From NCBI GenBank assembly GCA_022784805.1, contig JALFYG010000021.1, forward strand, positions 1-6,054: a stretch of DNA of 6,054 nt, in the 5' to 3' direction. Made by a program: the position numbers and the translations under genes. Within the stretch, counting starts at the first letter, position 1. Every line of letters begins with the position of its first letter. Under the pieces are notes generated by a model that did not search any database, was not told the origin of the DNA, and was given only the letters and a program-made list of their open reading frames with translations. Below are positions 4,984-6,054 of this stretch, piece after piece. Source of the DNA: Spirochaetales bacterium (GTDB taxonomy: Bacteria; Spirochaetota; Spirochaetia; Sphaerochaetales; Sphaerochaetaceae).

Positions 4984-6054
4984 ATGAAAAAGCTATCTCA
5001 AGAAAAGATGATCGACACCATTCTCTCAAAGAGAAAGGCCTTGGGGCTTACCCAAGCCTCTCTATCGGAGAAGACAGGAATCAACAGAGTCATGATAGGG
5101 CGTATAGAGAACAAAGAGTATATGCCCTCTATAGATCAGATTGAGAGATTGGGGGAGGTATTGGGTTTTGAAGTCACAGACCTTTTTGTAAGCGAAGAAG
5201 CGCTAAAGAGAACAAAACCCAATAAAAGATACAATATAGCTGTAGCAGGAACAGGATATGTGGGATTGTCTATGGCGACACTGTTATCACAGCACAACCA
5301 TGTTGTCGCCGTGGATATAGTTTCCAAGAAAGTGGATATGATCAATAAGCGTATCTCTCCCATCCAGGACGAGTACATAGAAAAGTATTTCAAAGAGAAG
5401 GACTTGGACCTGAGGGCTACTCTTGACGCCGACTTCGCCTATAGGGATGCGGAGTTTGTAATAATAGCAGCCCCTACCAATTACGACTCCAAGAGAAACT
5501 TCTTCGACTGCTCAAGTGTAGAGGACGTAATAGAGAGAGTATTAAGAGTGAACCCCAAAGCCACCATTATCATAAAGTCCACTGTTCCTGTGGGATACAC
5601 AGCGTCCGTAAGAGAGAAGTACAAGACAAAGAATATTCTTTTCAGTCCTGAGTTTCTCAGGGAATCCAAGGCCCTTTATGACAACCTTTATCCCTCCAGG
5701 ATAATCGTATCATGCGACAAGGAGTCCGAAGAAAAGGCAAAGGTCTTCTCCAGCCTCCTACAGCAGGGCGCAATCAAGGAAGATATCCCCACCCTCTTCA
5801 TGGGCTTTACCGAGGCCGAGGCTGTAAAGCTCTTTGCAAACACATACCTGGCCCTTCGTGTATCATATTTCAATGAGCTTGATACCTATGCAGAGACCAA
5901 GGGCCTTGATACCAGACAGATAATCGACGGAGTCTGCCTGGATCCAAGAATCGGAACCCACTACAACAACCCATCCTTCGGTTATGGAGGCTACTGCCTT
6001 CCAAAGGATACAAAGCAGCTCTTGGCCAACTTCAACGACGTACCTCAGAACATG
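4984..6054 (+). CDS. HTH (Xre-type) domain fused to UDP-glucose 6-dehydrogenase, 3' end outside window
   Basis: 357 codons are visible with no stop before the right edge. Residues ~9-68 form an Xre/Cro helix-turn-helix (LGLTQASLSEKTG, then RVMIGRIENKEYMPS). A short basic linker (70-82) leads to a full-looking nucleotide-sugar dehydrogenase. GTGYVGL at 89-95 is the NAD-binding GXGXXG, and D111 ends the second strand. KSTVPVG is at 198-204, FSPEFLRES at 220-228 with the conserved Glu, and EAVKLFANTYLALR at 279-292 with conserved Lys 282 and Asn 286. FGYGGYCLPKD at 332-342 carries catalytic Cys 338. The reaction is two-step NAD-dependent oxidation of UDP-glucose to UDP-glucuronate in the cytoplasm, for capsule or exopolysaccharide. 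The enzyme part matches the short, HasB/Ugd-like group (about 390 residues), so roughly 80 residues are missing on the right. Motifs favour UDP-glucose over GDP-mannose. ATG 4984 has AGGGGG 3 nt upstream; ATG 4939 would add 15 residues (MKALMQLLVTLARGI). The gene symbol ugd would describe only the enzymatic part. Confidence 0.9.
   Translation, partial: MKKLSQEKMIDTILSKRKALGLTQASLSEKTGINRVMIGRIENKEYMPSIDQIERLGEVLGFEVTDLFVSEEALKRTKPNKRYNIAVAGTGYVGLSMATLLSQHNHVVAVDIVSKKVDMINKRISPIQDEYIEKYFKEKDLDLRATLDADFAYRDAEFVIIAAPTNYDSKRNFFDCSSVEDVIERVLRVNPKATIIIKSTVPVGYTASVREKYKTKNILFSPEFLRESKALYDNLYPSRIIVSCDKESEEKAKVFSSLLQQGAIKEDIPTLFMGFTEAEAVKLFANTYLALRVSYFNELDTYAETKGLDTRQIIDGVCLDPRIGTHYNNPSFGYGGYCLPKDTKQLLANFNDVPQNM

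Noticed and set aside
5016..5037. TTCTCTCAAAGAGAA inside the dehydrogenase gene, similar to the hairpin at 4287-4302.
   Set aside because: It lies in the coding sequence of the HTH domain and is explained by codons there; the similarity is short and low-complexity.

Overview
The window looks like chromosomal DNA of a low-to-moderate GC Gram-positive-type bacterium. I would guess Bacillota from a gut or other anaerobic setting. The basis is indirect: purine-rich Shine-Dalgarno sequences, a TetR regulator with a Firmicutes-type C-terminal half, frequent AGA/AGG and ATA codons, and a hairpin-plus-U-tract terminator. No rRNA, tRNA or clade-specific marker is present, so the assignment is tentative.

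Layout. Positions 1-881 (minus) hold a zinc-ribbon DDE transposase resembling the IS1595/ISXO2 group. Two in-frame stops break it and the left edge cuts it, so it is a decayed insertion sequence. Positions 917-2287 (minus) encode a radical SAM enzyme with a C-terminal SPASM-like cysteine set. Positions 2461-3018 (minus) encode a TetR-type regulator just upstream of it, with a palindrome in the 173-bp gap that could be an operator. Positions 3115-4272 are a complete IS630-family element, with terminal inverted repeats, a TA target duplication and a two-frame transposase joined by a -1 slippery site. Positions 4327-4770 (plus) encode a small single-pass membrane protein of unknown family, followed at once by a strong intrinsic terminator. 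From 4984 to the right edge (plus) runs the 5' part of a UDP-glucose 6-dehydrogenase with an Xre-type helix-turn-helix domain fused to its N-terminus. Its leader contains a long-range inverted repeat and a 10-bp palindrome.

How the parts relate. The TetR and radical SAM genes probably form one regulated unit. The IS630 copy landed between this unit and the divergent membrane-protein gene, leaving the likely tetR promoter intact. The dehydrogenase makes UDP-glucuronate for surface polysaccharide and is probably the first or an early gene of a locus continuing to the right. Its fused DNA-binding domain suggests that an enzyme of sugar-nucleotide metabolism may also act as a regulator. That fusion and the structured leader before it are the most interesting items here. 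No CRISPR array, tRNA or rRNA was seen, and no gene-free stretch exceeds 300 bases.
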